In this document: positions 15,623 through 22,297 of the stretch, one piece after another
Layout of the letters: the number at the start of each line of letters is the position of its first letter
How positions within the stretch are numbered: the stretch's first letter is position 1
Source of the DNA: Verrucomicrobiota bacterium
Lineage (GTDB): Bacteria > Verrucomicrobiota > Verrucomicrobiia > Verrucomicrobiales > Akkermansiaceae
DNA: 22,297 nucleotides
Direction: 5' to 3'
NCBI GenBank assembly: GCA_008932955.1
Contig: WBXE01000013.1
Coordinates: forward strand, 1-22,297
Position numbers and translations under genes: made by a program
Notes under the pieces: generated by a model
Told to the model about the DNA's origin: nothing
The model's input: only the letters and a program-made list of their open reading frames with translations
Database searches by the model: none

Positions 15623-17881
15623 ATGATCAGCTCTCCTTTTCGTCGAGTGGCCGCAGCCGTCGCGGTTGCAGCGGCGTCCTGTGCCGCCTGTGCCCAGCAA
15701 GCCGACTTCAATGAGGTCGGCAAACAAATGGCCATCTCGCTGCAAAACAATCATTTTTCCCACGTCGCTTTTGACAAGCAGTTGAGCCAACGGTTTCTCG
15801 ACAATTTTCTGCGCGATTTGGACTACCAGCGCCTGTACTTCACCCAAGTGGATGTGGATGGCTTCCGGGCGAAATACGGCGACAGCCTCCACACCCTGCT
15901 GTTGGAAAAGAAGTGCATGGTGCCCGCCACCGAGATTTACGATACCTTCGTCAAACGCGTCGAAGCCCGCGTGGCCCTCACCAACAAGCTGTTGAAGGCA
16001 ACCGCCTTTGATTTCACGACGGAAGAAAGCGTCGCGCGGAGCCGCAAGGAGGCGGCTTGGCCCAAGGATGAGAAGCACGCTGCCGACCTCTGGCGCTTGC
16101 AGCTCAAGGAGGCGGTCCTGAGTGAAATTCTCCGCCACCAACTCCTAGCCAAGCTCGCCAAGGAACAGGGCAAGACCGACCCGAGCAAAGCCGACCACGA
16201 CCCGAAAGCGAAGATCGCCCTCCGCTACAAGCGCTTCCTCAACAGCGTCAAGGACGTCGATGCCGAGGACGTTGCCAACTACTTCCTCGGTGCGGTGGCC
16301 ACCACTTACGATCCACATACCGATTACATGAGTTTCCGCGAGATGGCCCGCTTCAAGGACGGCATGAAAAACGAGCTCGTTGGCATAGGTGCCTTGTTGC
16401 AGGCCGAGGAGGATGGAGCCACCAAGATCATGGGCATTGTCGTTGGCGGACCCGCCGATCGCAAGGGCAGCCTCAAACTTAACGACCGCGTTGTCGCCGT
16501 GGATTCTCTCAACACAGGCAAGCCCGAAGACATGATCGACGTGATGTTTATGAAAATCGACAAGGTGGTCGATCTGATCCGCGGCAAGGTCGGCTCGGCC
16601 GTGGCCTTGAAAGTGGAGCCCGCCGGAGCGCCCGCCGGCGAGACCAAAATCTATGTCATTGAGCGCGACAAGGTTGAACTCAAGGATGAACAAGCATCCG
16701 GACAAATCATCGAGTTCAAATCAGATAAAGGCCCGGGCCAGCGCCTCGGCGTTATCACGCTGCCATCATTCTACGCCGATTTTGACGAAGGCAAAGTGAG
16801 CTGCTCCGTGGATGTCGAGCGCATCCTGCAACGCCTCATCGAGGAAAAAATCGACGGCCTGATATTGGATCTGCGCAATAATGGCGGCGGCTCACTCGAT
16901 GAAGTGCGGCGCATGACCGGATTTTTCATCGAGCGTGGACCCGTCGTTCAAGTCAAAGACAACCGCGGCCGGGTCCAAGTGAAAGAATCGGAAAACCGCA
17001 AACCCATCTATGAAGGCCCGATGGTCATCATGACGGATAAGAGCAGTGCCTCGGCCAGTGAAATTCTCGCCGGCGCCCTCCAGGACTACAATCGCGTCAT
17101 CGTCGCAGGCGAATCCTCCACCTTCGGCAAGGGCACCGTCCAACAACCGATGTCCATTGCCGAAATGATGCCATTTTTCGCCGCCCGCGATCACGCCGGC
17201 TACCTGAAACTAACCATTCAAAAATTCTATCGGCCGTCGGGATCTTCGACGCAGATGGATGGGGTGGTGCCGCAAGTGGTGTTGCCCAGCACGATGGATG
17301 GCTTGGAAATCGGCGAGTCTTTCTTGGACAACGCGTTACCGCATGATCGCATCATCCCGGCAGCTGGTTTCAAGGCACTGGATGAGAGAGCGCTGTTTAT
17401 TCCCCGCCTCAAGGCGCAGAGCCAAGAGCGCGTAAACGCCTCCAAGGACTTCACCTATATCATTGAGGATGTGATGAAAAACAAATCGCGGATCAAGGAA
17501 AACAAGGTCTCTCTCAACAAGGCCACCCGCGAACGCGAACTCGCCGAGGCGGAGACCCTCCGCCGCGAGCGCAACAGCGAGCGCCGCGAGCGCTTCGCCC
17601 AAATCGCTGCCGCCGACAAAAAATCCTTCCACTTCTATAAACTCACCCTCGATGATCTGGACAAAGGTGCGGACATCCATGAGTACGATCCGGCTGCCGA
17701 AAACCTCGATTACATGCGCCGCGCCAAGGATGAAACGGCCGATCTAGATGACTCTCCCAAATGGCCCTCGGCTCTCGATCCGGTCAAACGCGAAAGCCTG
17801 TTGTTGCTCAAGGGGCTCGCCGATCTAACGGCTGACTCGCGGCTGGCTGCAACGCCTAAGAAAACCTCCGTGGAAAACTGA
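15623..17881 (+). CDS. prc: Carboxy-terminal processing protease (Prc/Tsp family)
   Basis: This periplasmic serine protease degrades or trims envelope proteins from their C-termini. ATG 15623 gives 752 residues with a signal sequence MISSPFRRVAAAVAVAAASC ending near ACAQQ. The in-frame ATG at 15581 only adds a leader without a signal feature. The helical N-terminal domain has FLDNFLRDLDYQRLYFTQVD, followed by DPHTDYMS and the PDZ domain (LVGIGALLQ, GPADRKGSLKLNDRVVAVDS). The S41 core is LGVITLPSFYADF and ILDLRNNGGGSLDEVRR. The catalytic dyad is Ser477 in SSASASEILAGAL and Lys503 in STFGKGTVQQP; the spacing is 26, and the usual spacing is 25, a one-residue insertion. A C-terminal charged helical domain is present, and the total is longer than E. 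coli Prc (682). Its stop overlaps the next start by one base (TGATG). Confidence 0.94.
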   Translation: MISSPFRRVAAAVAVAAASCAACAQQADFNEVGKQMAISLQNNHFSHVAFDKQLSQRFLDNFLRDLDYQRLYFTQVDVDGFRAKYGDSLHTLLLEKKCMVPATEIYDTFVKRVEARVALTNKLLKATAFDFTTEESVARSRKEAAWPKDEKHAADLWRLQLKEAVLSEILRHQLLAKLAKEQGKTDPSKADHDPKAKIALRYKRFLNSVKDVDAEDVANYFLGAVATTYDPHTDYMSFREMARFKDGMKNELVGIGALLQAEEDGATKIMGIVVGGPADRKGSLKLNDRVVAVDSLNTGKPEDMIDVMFMKIDKVVDLIRGKVGSAVALKVEPAGAPAGETKIYVIERDKVELKDEQASGQIIEFKSDKGPGQRLGVITLPSFYADFDEGKVSCSVDVERILQRLIEEKIDGLILDLRNNGGGSLDEVRRMTGFFIERGPVVQVKDNRGRVQVKESENRKPIYEGPMVIMTDKSSASASEILAGALQDYNRVIVAGESSTFGKGTVQQPMSIAEMMPFFAARDHAGYLKLTIQKFYRPSGSSTQMDGVVPQVVLPSTMDGLEIGESFLDNALPHDRIIPAAGFKALDERALFIPRLKAQSQERVNASKDFTYIIEDVMKNKSRIKENKVSLNKATRERELAEAETLRRERNSERRERFAQIAAADKKSFHFYKLTLDDLDKGADIHEYDPAAENLDYMRRAKDETADLDDSPKWPSALDPVKRESLLLLKGLADLTADSRLAATPKKTSVEN

Positions 17882-18588
17882 TGGCAGAGATAGCTGACAA
17901 GCTCACCGCAGTGCGCGAGCAAATTCACGCGGCATGTGGTCGGGTGGGACGCGAGCCAAATTCTGTGGAGTTGATCGCCGTCTCCAAAACCATTCCCGCC
18001 GCACTCATCCGCGACGCCTATGCTGCCGGTCAGATGTGCTTTGGCGAAAGTCGCCAGCAGGAAGCCGCTCCAAAAATTGAGACCCTACCCGCCGCCCTGC
18101 GCTGGCATTTCATCGGGCGCGTTCAGCACAACAAAGTCCGCAAGTTGCTGCCGGCGTTTGAGGTCATTCATGCCATTGATTCGTTGCGACTCGCCACCTA
18201 CACAGCTGAACTTGCCGGCGAGCTCGGACTCTTTCCACAGGTTTTCCTGCAAGTCAATGTCGCTGGCGAGGCCGCCAAAGGCGGCTTCGAACCGGCGCTC
18301 TTGCGCGCCGAGATGGCGACTCTCCTCCAATTGCCACGCATTGAAATCCTCGGCTTGATGACCATCCCTCCAGCCGCCGAGAATGCCGAAGCTGCCCGCC
18401 CTTGGTTTGCTAGACTGCGGGAATTGCGCGACTCCCTCGAGCGCGAGTTTGCCGTGCGCCTGCCCGCTTTGAGCATGGGCATGAGCGGCGATTATGAGGT
18501 AGCCATTGAGGAGGGAGCCACCCATGTGCGCGTCGGCTCAGCCATCTTCGGCAACCGATCCTATCAGGTGGATGGCCAACTCGGATAG
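17881..18588 (+). CDS. yggS: YggS/PROSC-family pyridoxal-phosphate homeostasis protein
   Basis: This cytosolic PLP-binding protein has no known catalytic activity of its own and buffers PLP and amino-acid metabolism. It has 235 residues. The PLP lysine is K36 in LIAVSKTIPAALI. Family blocks are CFGESRQQEAAPKIE, WHFIGRVQHNKVRKLL, QVFLQVNVAGEAAKGGF, ILGLMTIPPAAENAE and LSMGMSGDYEVAIEEGATHV, then RVGSAIFG. The start overlaps the protease stop by one base, so the two are probably translationally coupled, an unusual neighbour for a cytosolic protein. Confidence 0.95.
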   Translation: MAEIADKLTAVREQIHAACGRVGREPNSVELIAVSKTIPAALIRDAYAAGQMCFGESRQQEAAPKIETLPAALRWHFIGRVQHNKVRKLLPAFEVIHAIDSLRLATYTAELAGELGLFPQVFLQVNVAGEAAKGGFEPALLRAEMATLLQLPRIEILGLMTIPPAAENAEAARPWFARLRELRDSLEREFAVRLPALSMGMSGDYEVAIEEGATHVRVGSAIFGNRSYQVDGQLG

Positions 18589-18602
18589 ACACACAAGACA
18601 TC

Positions 18603-18905
18603 ATGCCCCAAGCACTCAGCCACGCCGCCGTCATCGGCAATGAACTCGCGCTCTCGTTCTCCGATGGCGCTGAAATCTATCTCGAACTGCCGCTGCTGCG
18701 CCGCGCCTGCCCCTGTGCCGCCTGCCAAGGCGAACCAGATGCCCTCGGCCGCGTCGTGCGTCCCCACGTCGAGCATGGTCCCAAGGCGTTTGACCTCGTG
18801 AAATTTGAAGCCGTCGGCGGCTATGCCTTACAACTGCGTTGGGCCGACGGCCATGCGTATGGCATTTACACTTTCCCCTATCTGTTCCGCCTGGCCGGGC
18901 TATAA
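18603..18905 (+). CDS. DUF971 family protein
   Basis: This 100-residue protein matches DUF971, the domain also seen at the N-terminus of gamma-butyrobetaine hydroxylases. Visible family signs are LSFSDGAEIYLELPLLRRAC and the cysteine motif CPCAAC (Cys36, Cys38, Cys41), which fits a zinc site, and ALQLRWADGHAYGIYTFPYL. It starts 14 bases after the yggS stop, so it is probably the last gene of the protease-yggS unit. Members are often found near iron-sulfur or respiratory genes, and here it converges on the cbb3 oxidase genes. Exact function is unknown. Confidence 0.85.
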   Translation: MPQALSHAAVIGNELALSFSDGAEIYLELPLLRRACPCAACQGEPDALGRVVRPHVEHGPKAFDLVKFEAVGGYALQLRWADGHAYGIYTFPYLFRLAGL

Positions 18906-18913
18906 CATGGAGC

Positions 18914-19561
18914 CTAGTTGGCTTCGGGCTTGGGGATATCTTTGAAATCCTCGGGGACTTTGGAGATGACGTAGGAGAGCACTTGGGCTATTTCCATCGG
19001 CGAGAGTTTCGCCCCCCAAGCTTCCATTCTGGCACCGTTGTTGCCGTTACTTTCAGGCGGCGAGCCCTTGTTAATGAGATTGAACAGGCCCATCGGCTTA
19101 TCCGTGAATTTCCAGTTGTGGTCGGTGAGCGGCAAGCCAGGCAGGGGAATTTTCTTGCCGTGGCCATCGTCCTGAGTGGCGCTCAGGTCCACGCCGTGGC
19201 AAGGCACGCAATTCTTGGTGAAGGTGGCCTGGCCGGCAGCGACGATCAACGGATCCTTGGCGAATATGTGCACCAGTTGCGCATCATTGAGCTTGGCCAA
19301 AAGTTTGTTTAACTCCCTGATTTGGTTGGCTTGCACCGCGATGATTTGCTCTTGCACCGCCAGTTGCGGGCTTTTGATTAGCGAGGTGCCGTAGTAGATA
19401 AACCAATAGCCGACAAAAAACACGATCGCCGCATAGAAGGTGAACAGCCACCAGTTAGGCAGGCTTTGGTCAAACTCCTGGATGCCGTCAAATTTATGCT
19501 CACGCAGGATGATTTCACCTTTTTTCTTGGCAAATTGGCCGATTTCTGGGTCTGCACTCAT
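18914..19561 (-). CDS. ccoP: cbb3 cytochrome c oxidase subunit III, mono-haem CcoP
   Basis: This membrane-anchored cytochrome c passes electrons to the oxidase core. It has 215 residues. The N-terminal FixP-type domain has EHKFDGIQEFDQSLPNWW and a single helix (WWLFTFYAAIVFFVGYWFIY, about 37-56). A helical linker (RELNKLLAKLNDAQLVHIF) leads to one cytochrome c domain with CVPCH (C118, C121, H122) and the likely axial Met179 in GARMEAWG. Canonical CcoP is about 300 residues with two CxxCH motifs, so this is a one-haem version. Its start overlaps the stop of the small upstream gene in ATGA. Its stop lies 8 bases from the converging DUF971 stop. Confidence 0.92.
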   Translation of the reverse strand: MSADPEIGQFAKKKGEIILREHKFDGIQEFDQSLPNWWLFTFYAAIVFFVGYWFIYYGTSLIKSPQLAVQEQIIAVQANQIRELNKLLAKLNDAQLVHIFAKDPLIVAAGQATFTKNCVPCHGVDLSATQDDGHGKKIPLPGLPLTDHNWKFTDKPMGLFNLINKGSPPESNGNNGARMEAWGAKLSPMEIAQVLSYVISKVPEDFKDIPKPEAN

Positions 19562-19776
19562 GGCTTGTTAGGGGGGCTGGGATCTGGTGGGGGCGGCGGG
19601 GAAGCATCCCCTTCTAGCGGCAGGTTGGCGAGGTGATCGCGCTGGTCTTTGGGGAGCAACAAAGCACGGATGGTGCCGATGAGAAAAATCCCAGCAACTA
19701 TCCCGAATGAGCAGATCACGATGATCAACACCCATTCTTCAAAAACAACGCGCTTGAATGCCATACTGGCTAGCAT
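19558..19776 (-). CDS. Small single-helix CcoQ-like protein of the cbb3 operon
   Basis: This 72-residue protein has one membrane helix (WVLIIVICSFGIVAGIFLIG, about 15-34). A charged segment PKDQRDHLANLP and a proline-rich tail SPPPPPDPSPPNKP follow. Its size, single helix and position between ccoNO and ccoP fit CcoQ (FixQ), which helps assemble or stabilise the oxidase. Sequence similarity to CcoQ is weak, so the call rests mainly on context. ATG 19776 is 13 bases after the ccoNO stop; ATG 19764 (MAFKRVVFEEW) is an equally possible start. It overlaps ccoP by 4 bases. Confidence 0.7.
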   Translation of the reverse strand: MLASMAFKRVVFEEWVLIIVICSFGIVAGIFLIGTIRALLLPKDQRDHLANLPLEGDASPPPPPDPSPPNKP

Positions 19777-19789
19777 CGGTATATCGTGG

Positions 19790-22297
19790 TTAGGCGGGTG
19801 GGATGGTTGGTGTGGCCGCCGGGGCCGCCGGGGCCGCCGGGGCCGCCGGGGCGGCTGGAGCCGATGGAGCTGCCGGCGCCGACGGAGCTGCTGCTGGACT
19901 GACTGGTGCTACTGCTTGGTTGCTGCGGTAGCTGTCGGGATTGAGAGGCACAGGCATGCTGGGACCGTCTTTGGAGACGACATGATAGGCGCCGAGTTTT
20001 TGGACATAGGCGATGAGTGCGACGACTTTAGTTTTTGCTAGGTAGTTGCGCAGATCACTGCCGGCGAGCTGGGGTTTGGCGGGCAGATAGACCTTGGCAG
20101 CGACTAATGAGGCGGCGATTTCCTGCGACTGTGTCTCCACTTTGTCGAAGATTTCGTGTTGGTTCATTGCGGGCCATGGGACGCCGATGCGTACCTGAGC
20201 AGCAATTTTACCGGGCAAGGCCTTGATATCGGCGTTCTGTTCGAAGAGCCAGGGGAAGGCAGGCATGTTAGATCCCTCGGAGATCTGGCGGGGATTGAGG
20301 AAATGACTGAAGTGCCACTGGTTGCCGCGTTTACCGGAACGCATGTACTTGTAGTCTTTGCCTTGCTCATCCTTGGCCAGCGGGCCGCCCTCGCGGGCTA
20401 GATCGGGGCCGGTGCGTTTGGAGCCCCACTGATAGGGATGGTCATAGAGCGACTCACCGAGATGGGAGTAGTCATCGACCACCCCAGGCCGACCATAGCG
20501 CAGGATATCGGCGGAGAGGGTGCGGATCATTTGGGAGTGGCACAGATAGCAGCCTTCGTTAATATAGATATCGCGGCCAGCGAGTTCGAGCGGGGTGTAA
20601 ACTTCTTGGAGGCGACCTTCGACGTTCTTTTCGCGGTTGACGATGAGGGTGGGAATAATCTGCACCGCCCCACCGATGGCCGCCGTCACAAACACCAGCA
20701 CCGCAAAGGGCAGGTAGTTCTCAACAATGCGCTCATGCCATTGGGTCCATCCATCATTGGATGACTTGAAGGCTAACACCGCTTTGATGGCAATGAGGAT
20801 GGTCAACAACAAGGCCGCTTTATCGGCGTGGGGCGGCAGGAACCACCACAGCAGGGTGGTGCAAATGCCGAGGAAGGTATACGCCAGCGGATCATTGATG
20901 AGCGCCTCGCCCCACGTCATGCTATTCTTGCGCTTGGGCTCAAGTACGGCCACTTCGATCGATTCATTGTAGGGACTTCCGGAGCGCGCGGTTTTCCAAA
21001 CATTGATGGCCAGCAGCACAAAGCCGGAGAGGTACAAGAAACCGCCGATGACGCGGAAGATATAGTAGAGCTGGATGTTTTCCAATGTCTGCAGGAACGT
21101 GTACACCAGCGTGGCGCCGTCAGGCTTGAATTGGCTAAGCATCAGGCCCTGGGAAATGCCCGAGAACCACATCGCCACAATGTAGAGCAACACGCCCACG
21201 AGGCCGATCCAAAAGTGCATGTCGGCGAGTGCCTTGGACCACAGCTGGGTTTTCCACAGACGTGGGGCGAGCCAGTAGAACATGCCGGCAGCCATGAACC
21301 CGTTCCAGCCTAGGGTACCAGAATGGACGTGACCGATGGTCCAATCGGTGTAGTGCGACAAGGCGTTGATCGAGCGGATGGCCATGAGCGGACCTTCAAA
21401 GGTGGCCATGCCGTAGAAGGTGACGCCGGCGGCGAAGAATTTAATGACTGGATCACTGCGCAACTTGTCCCAAGCCCCGCGCAGGGTGAGCAAGCCGTTG
21501 AGCATGCCGCCCCAAGACGGTGCCCACAACATCAGCGAGAAGAGCATGGCGAGGTTTTGCAGCCACACAGGCAATGCGGTGTTGAGCAAGTGGTGCGGCC
21601 CCGCCCAAATGTAAATGAACACCAACGACCAGAAGTGAATGATCGAAAGCCGGTACGAGTACACCGGCCGGTTCGCCGCTTTGGGCATGAAATAATACAT
21701 GATCCCCAAAATTGGCGTTGTTAGGAAGAACGCCACCGCGTTGTGCCCGTACCACCACTGGATCAAACCGTCCTGCAAGCCCCCGAATATCGGATAGGAA
21801 TGGGTCCAGGACGTGGGTATGGATAGGTGGTTGACCACATAGAGCATGGCCACGGTGATGACGGTGGCCATGTAGAACCACAGCGACACGTACATGGTCG
21901 GCTCATTGCGTTTGGCCAGGGTCCAGAAGAAATTGATGGCAAACACGATCCAGATGAAGGCTAAGGCGAGGTTGATCGGCCAGATGAGCTCCGCGTATTC
22001 CTTGCCGCGGGTGAAGCCGGCGGGCAGGGTCAGGGCAGCGGCCACAATGATGAGCTGCCAACCCCAGAAGTGAATCGCCGTGAGCCGGTCCGAGGCCATG
22101 CGCACCTTGCACAGTCGCTGCGTCGAGTAGTAAATCCCGGCAAACATCATGTTGCCAACAAAGGCGAAAATTACCGCGTTGGTGTGCAGCGGCCGCAGCC
22201 GCCCAAACGTCAAAAAGGAAATCCCGTCGGTCTGGATAAACGGCCACCAGTCCCAGCCAAATTTGGTGGTCAGCCAGTCATGCAGTGGCTTGGTCAG
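19790..22297 (-). CDS. ccoNO: Fused cbb3 oxidase subunits I and II (CcoN-CcoO), 5' end outside window
   Basis: This is the catalytic core of a high-affinity cbb3 oxidase that reduces O2 to water in the inner membrane. The frame is open to the window edge (FGWDWWPFIQTDGISFLTFG precedes FGRLRPLHTNAV), so the start is missing. CcoN ligand blocks are RLRPLHTNAV, WWYGHNAVAFF (Cu-B His), GPHHLL (Cu-B His pair) and IGHVHSGTLG (haem b3 and haem b His). VTFYGMATFEGPLM carries the Tyr expected to crosslink to a Cu-B His. A CcoO domain follows in the same frame: a helix near ENYLPFAVLVFVTAAIGG, then CYLCH at 20551-20537 and SNMPAFPWLF with the candidate haem Met. An about 40-residue Ala/Pro tail ends it. 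The fusion is also reported in Bacteroidota and Verrucomicrobiota, to my knowledge. Confidence 0.94.
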   Translation of the reverse strand: MTKPLHDWLTTKFGWDWWPFIQTDGISFLTFGRLRPLHTNAVIFAFVGNMMFAGIYYSTQRLCKVRMASDRLTAIHFWGWQLIIVAAALTLPAGFTRGKEYAELIWPINLALAFIWIVFAINFFWTLAKRNEPTMYVSLWFYMATVITVAMLYVVNHLSIPTSWTHSYPIFGGLQDGLIQWWYGHNAVAFFLTTPILGIMYYFMPKAANRPVYSYRLSIIHFWSLVFIYIWAGPHHLLNTALPVWLQNLAMLFSLMLWAPSWGGMLNGLLTLRGAWDKLRSDPVIKFFAAGVTFYGMATFEGPLMAIRSINALSHYTDWTIGHVHSGTLGWNGFMAAGMFYWLAPRLWKTQLWSKALADMHFWIGLVGVLLYIVAMWFSGISQGLMLSQFKPDGATLVYTFLQTLENIQLYYIFRVIGGFLYLSGFVLLAINVWKTARSGSPYNESIEVAVLEPKRKNSMTWGEALINDPLAYTFLGICTTLLWWFLPPHADKAALLLTILIAIKAVLAFKSSNDGWTQWHERIVENYLPFAVLVFVTAAIGGAVQIIPTLIVNREKNVEGRLQEVYTPLELAGRDIYINEGCYLCHSQMIRTLSADILRYGRPGVVDDYSHLGESLYDHPYQWGSKRTGPDLAREGGPLAKDEQGKDYKYMRSGKRGNQWHFSHFLNPRQISEGSNMPAFPWLFEQNADIKALPGKIAAQVRIGVPWPAMNQHEIFDKVETQSQEIAASLVAAKVYLPAKPQLAGSDLRNYLAKTKVVALIAYVQKLGAYHVVSKDGPSMPVPLNPDSYRSNQAVAPVSPAAAPSAPAAPSAPAAPAAPAAPAAPAATPTIPPA
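19812..19856. repeat. 9-base tandem repeat in the 3' end of ccoNO
   Basis: Three exact copies of GGGGCCGCC (19821-19847) are flanked by two variant copies (19812-19820, 19848-19856). On the coding strand they give Ala-Ala-Pro units in the C-terminal tail. Being in frame, copy-number changes would lengthen or shorten the tail without breaking the gene. Confidence 0.85.

Noticed and set aside
18839..19312. A 157 aa plus-strand open frame opposite ccoP
   Set aside because: It overlaps the end of the DUF971 gene and is antisense to a CcoP gene with a clear haem motif and membrane helix.
1..22297. CRISPR array, prophage or transposase
   Set aside because: No regularly spaced direct repeats, phage genes or transposase motifs are visible; the only tandem repeat is the 9-base coding repeat in ccoNO.

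Overview
The window is about 60% GC and gene-dense. Start codons mostly lack a clear Shine-Dalgarno sequence. Gene content points to a Gram-negative member of the Verrucomicrobiota/PVC group: a eukaryotic-type glycogen branching enzyme, a fused CcoN-CcoO oxidase subunit, a PDZ protein with a helical N-terminal half, an outer-membrane beta-barrel protein, and intergenic 'ATCCGYG' repeats. This assignment is an inference from families, not from a search.

Layout. (1) 1-1988: branching enzyme, probably cut at its 5' end by the window edge. (2) 1996-8040: a four-gene oligopeptide/microcin-C-type (Yej-like) ABC transporter made of permease, permease, lipoprotein binding protein and ATPase. The three downstream genes each start in a 4-base ATGA overlap with the gene before. 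Both permeases and the binding protein carry extra extracytoplasmic sequence, and only one single-domain ATPase is present. (3) 8155-9249: the rRNA/tRNA methyltransferase RlmN. (4) 9250-9528: a palindrome-rich non-coding stretch, then tRNA-Gly(TCC) at 9529-9602. (5) 9662-14570: an envelope/exopolysaccharide export block with a secreted helical-repeat protein, an outer-membrane beta-barrel, a strong intrinsic terminator, a Wzz/BY-kinase co-polymerase with a C-terminal tyrosine cluster, and a short Wza-type export protein. (6) 14625-18905: a PDZ protein, a Prc/Tsp-type processing protease, a YggS-type PLP protein and a DUF971 protein. (7) Minus strand, 22297-18914: a cbb3 oxidase operon ccoNO (fused), ccoQ-like, ccoP (mono-haem), converging on the DUF971 gene with 8 bases between the stop codons.

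Working together. The transporter genes form one translationally coupled unit. The exopolysaccharide block supplies inner-membrane chain-length control, periplasmic export protein and a candidate outer-membrane barrel, but no glycosyltransferases, flippase or polymerase lie in the window. The oxidase block is a microaerobic terminal oxidase of reduced design. The most unusual features are the elaborated Yej-type transporter, including a YwqK/MORN-like insert in one permease and a CxxC/CxxC tail on its ATPase, and the separate short export protein plus beta-barrel pair.
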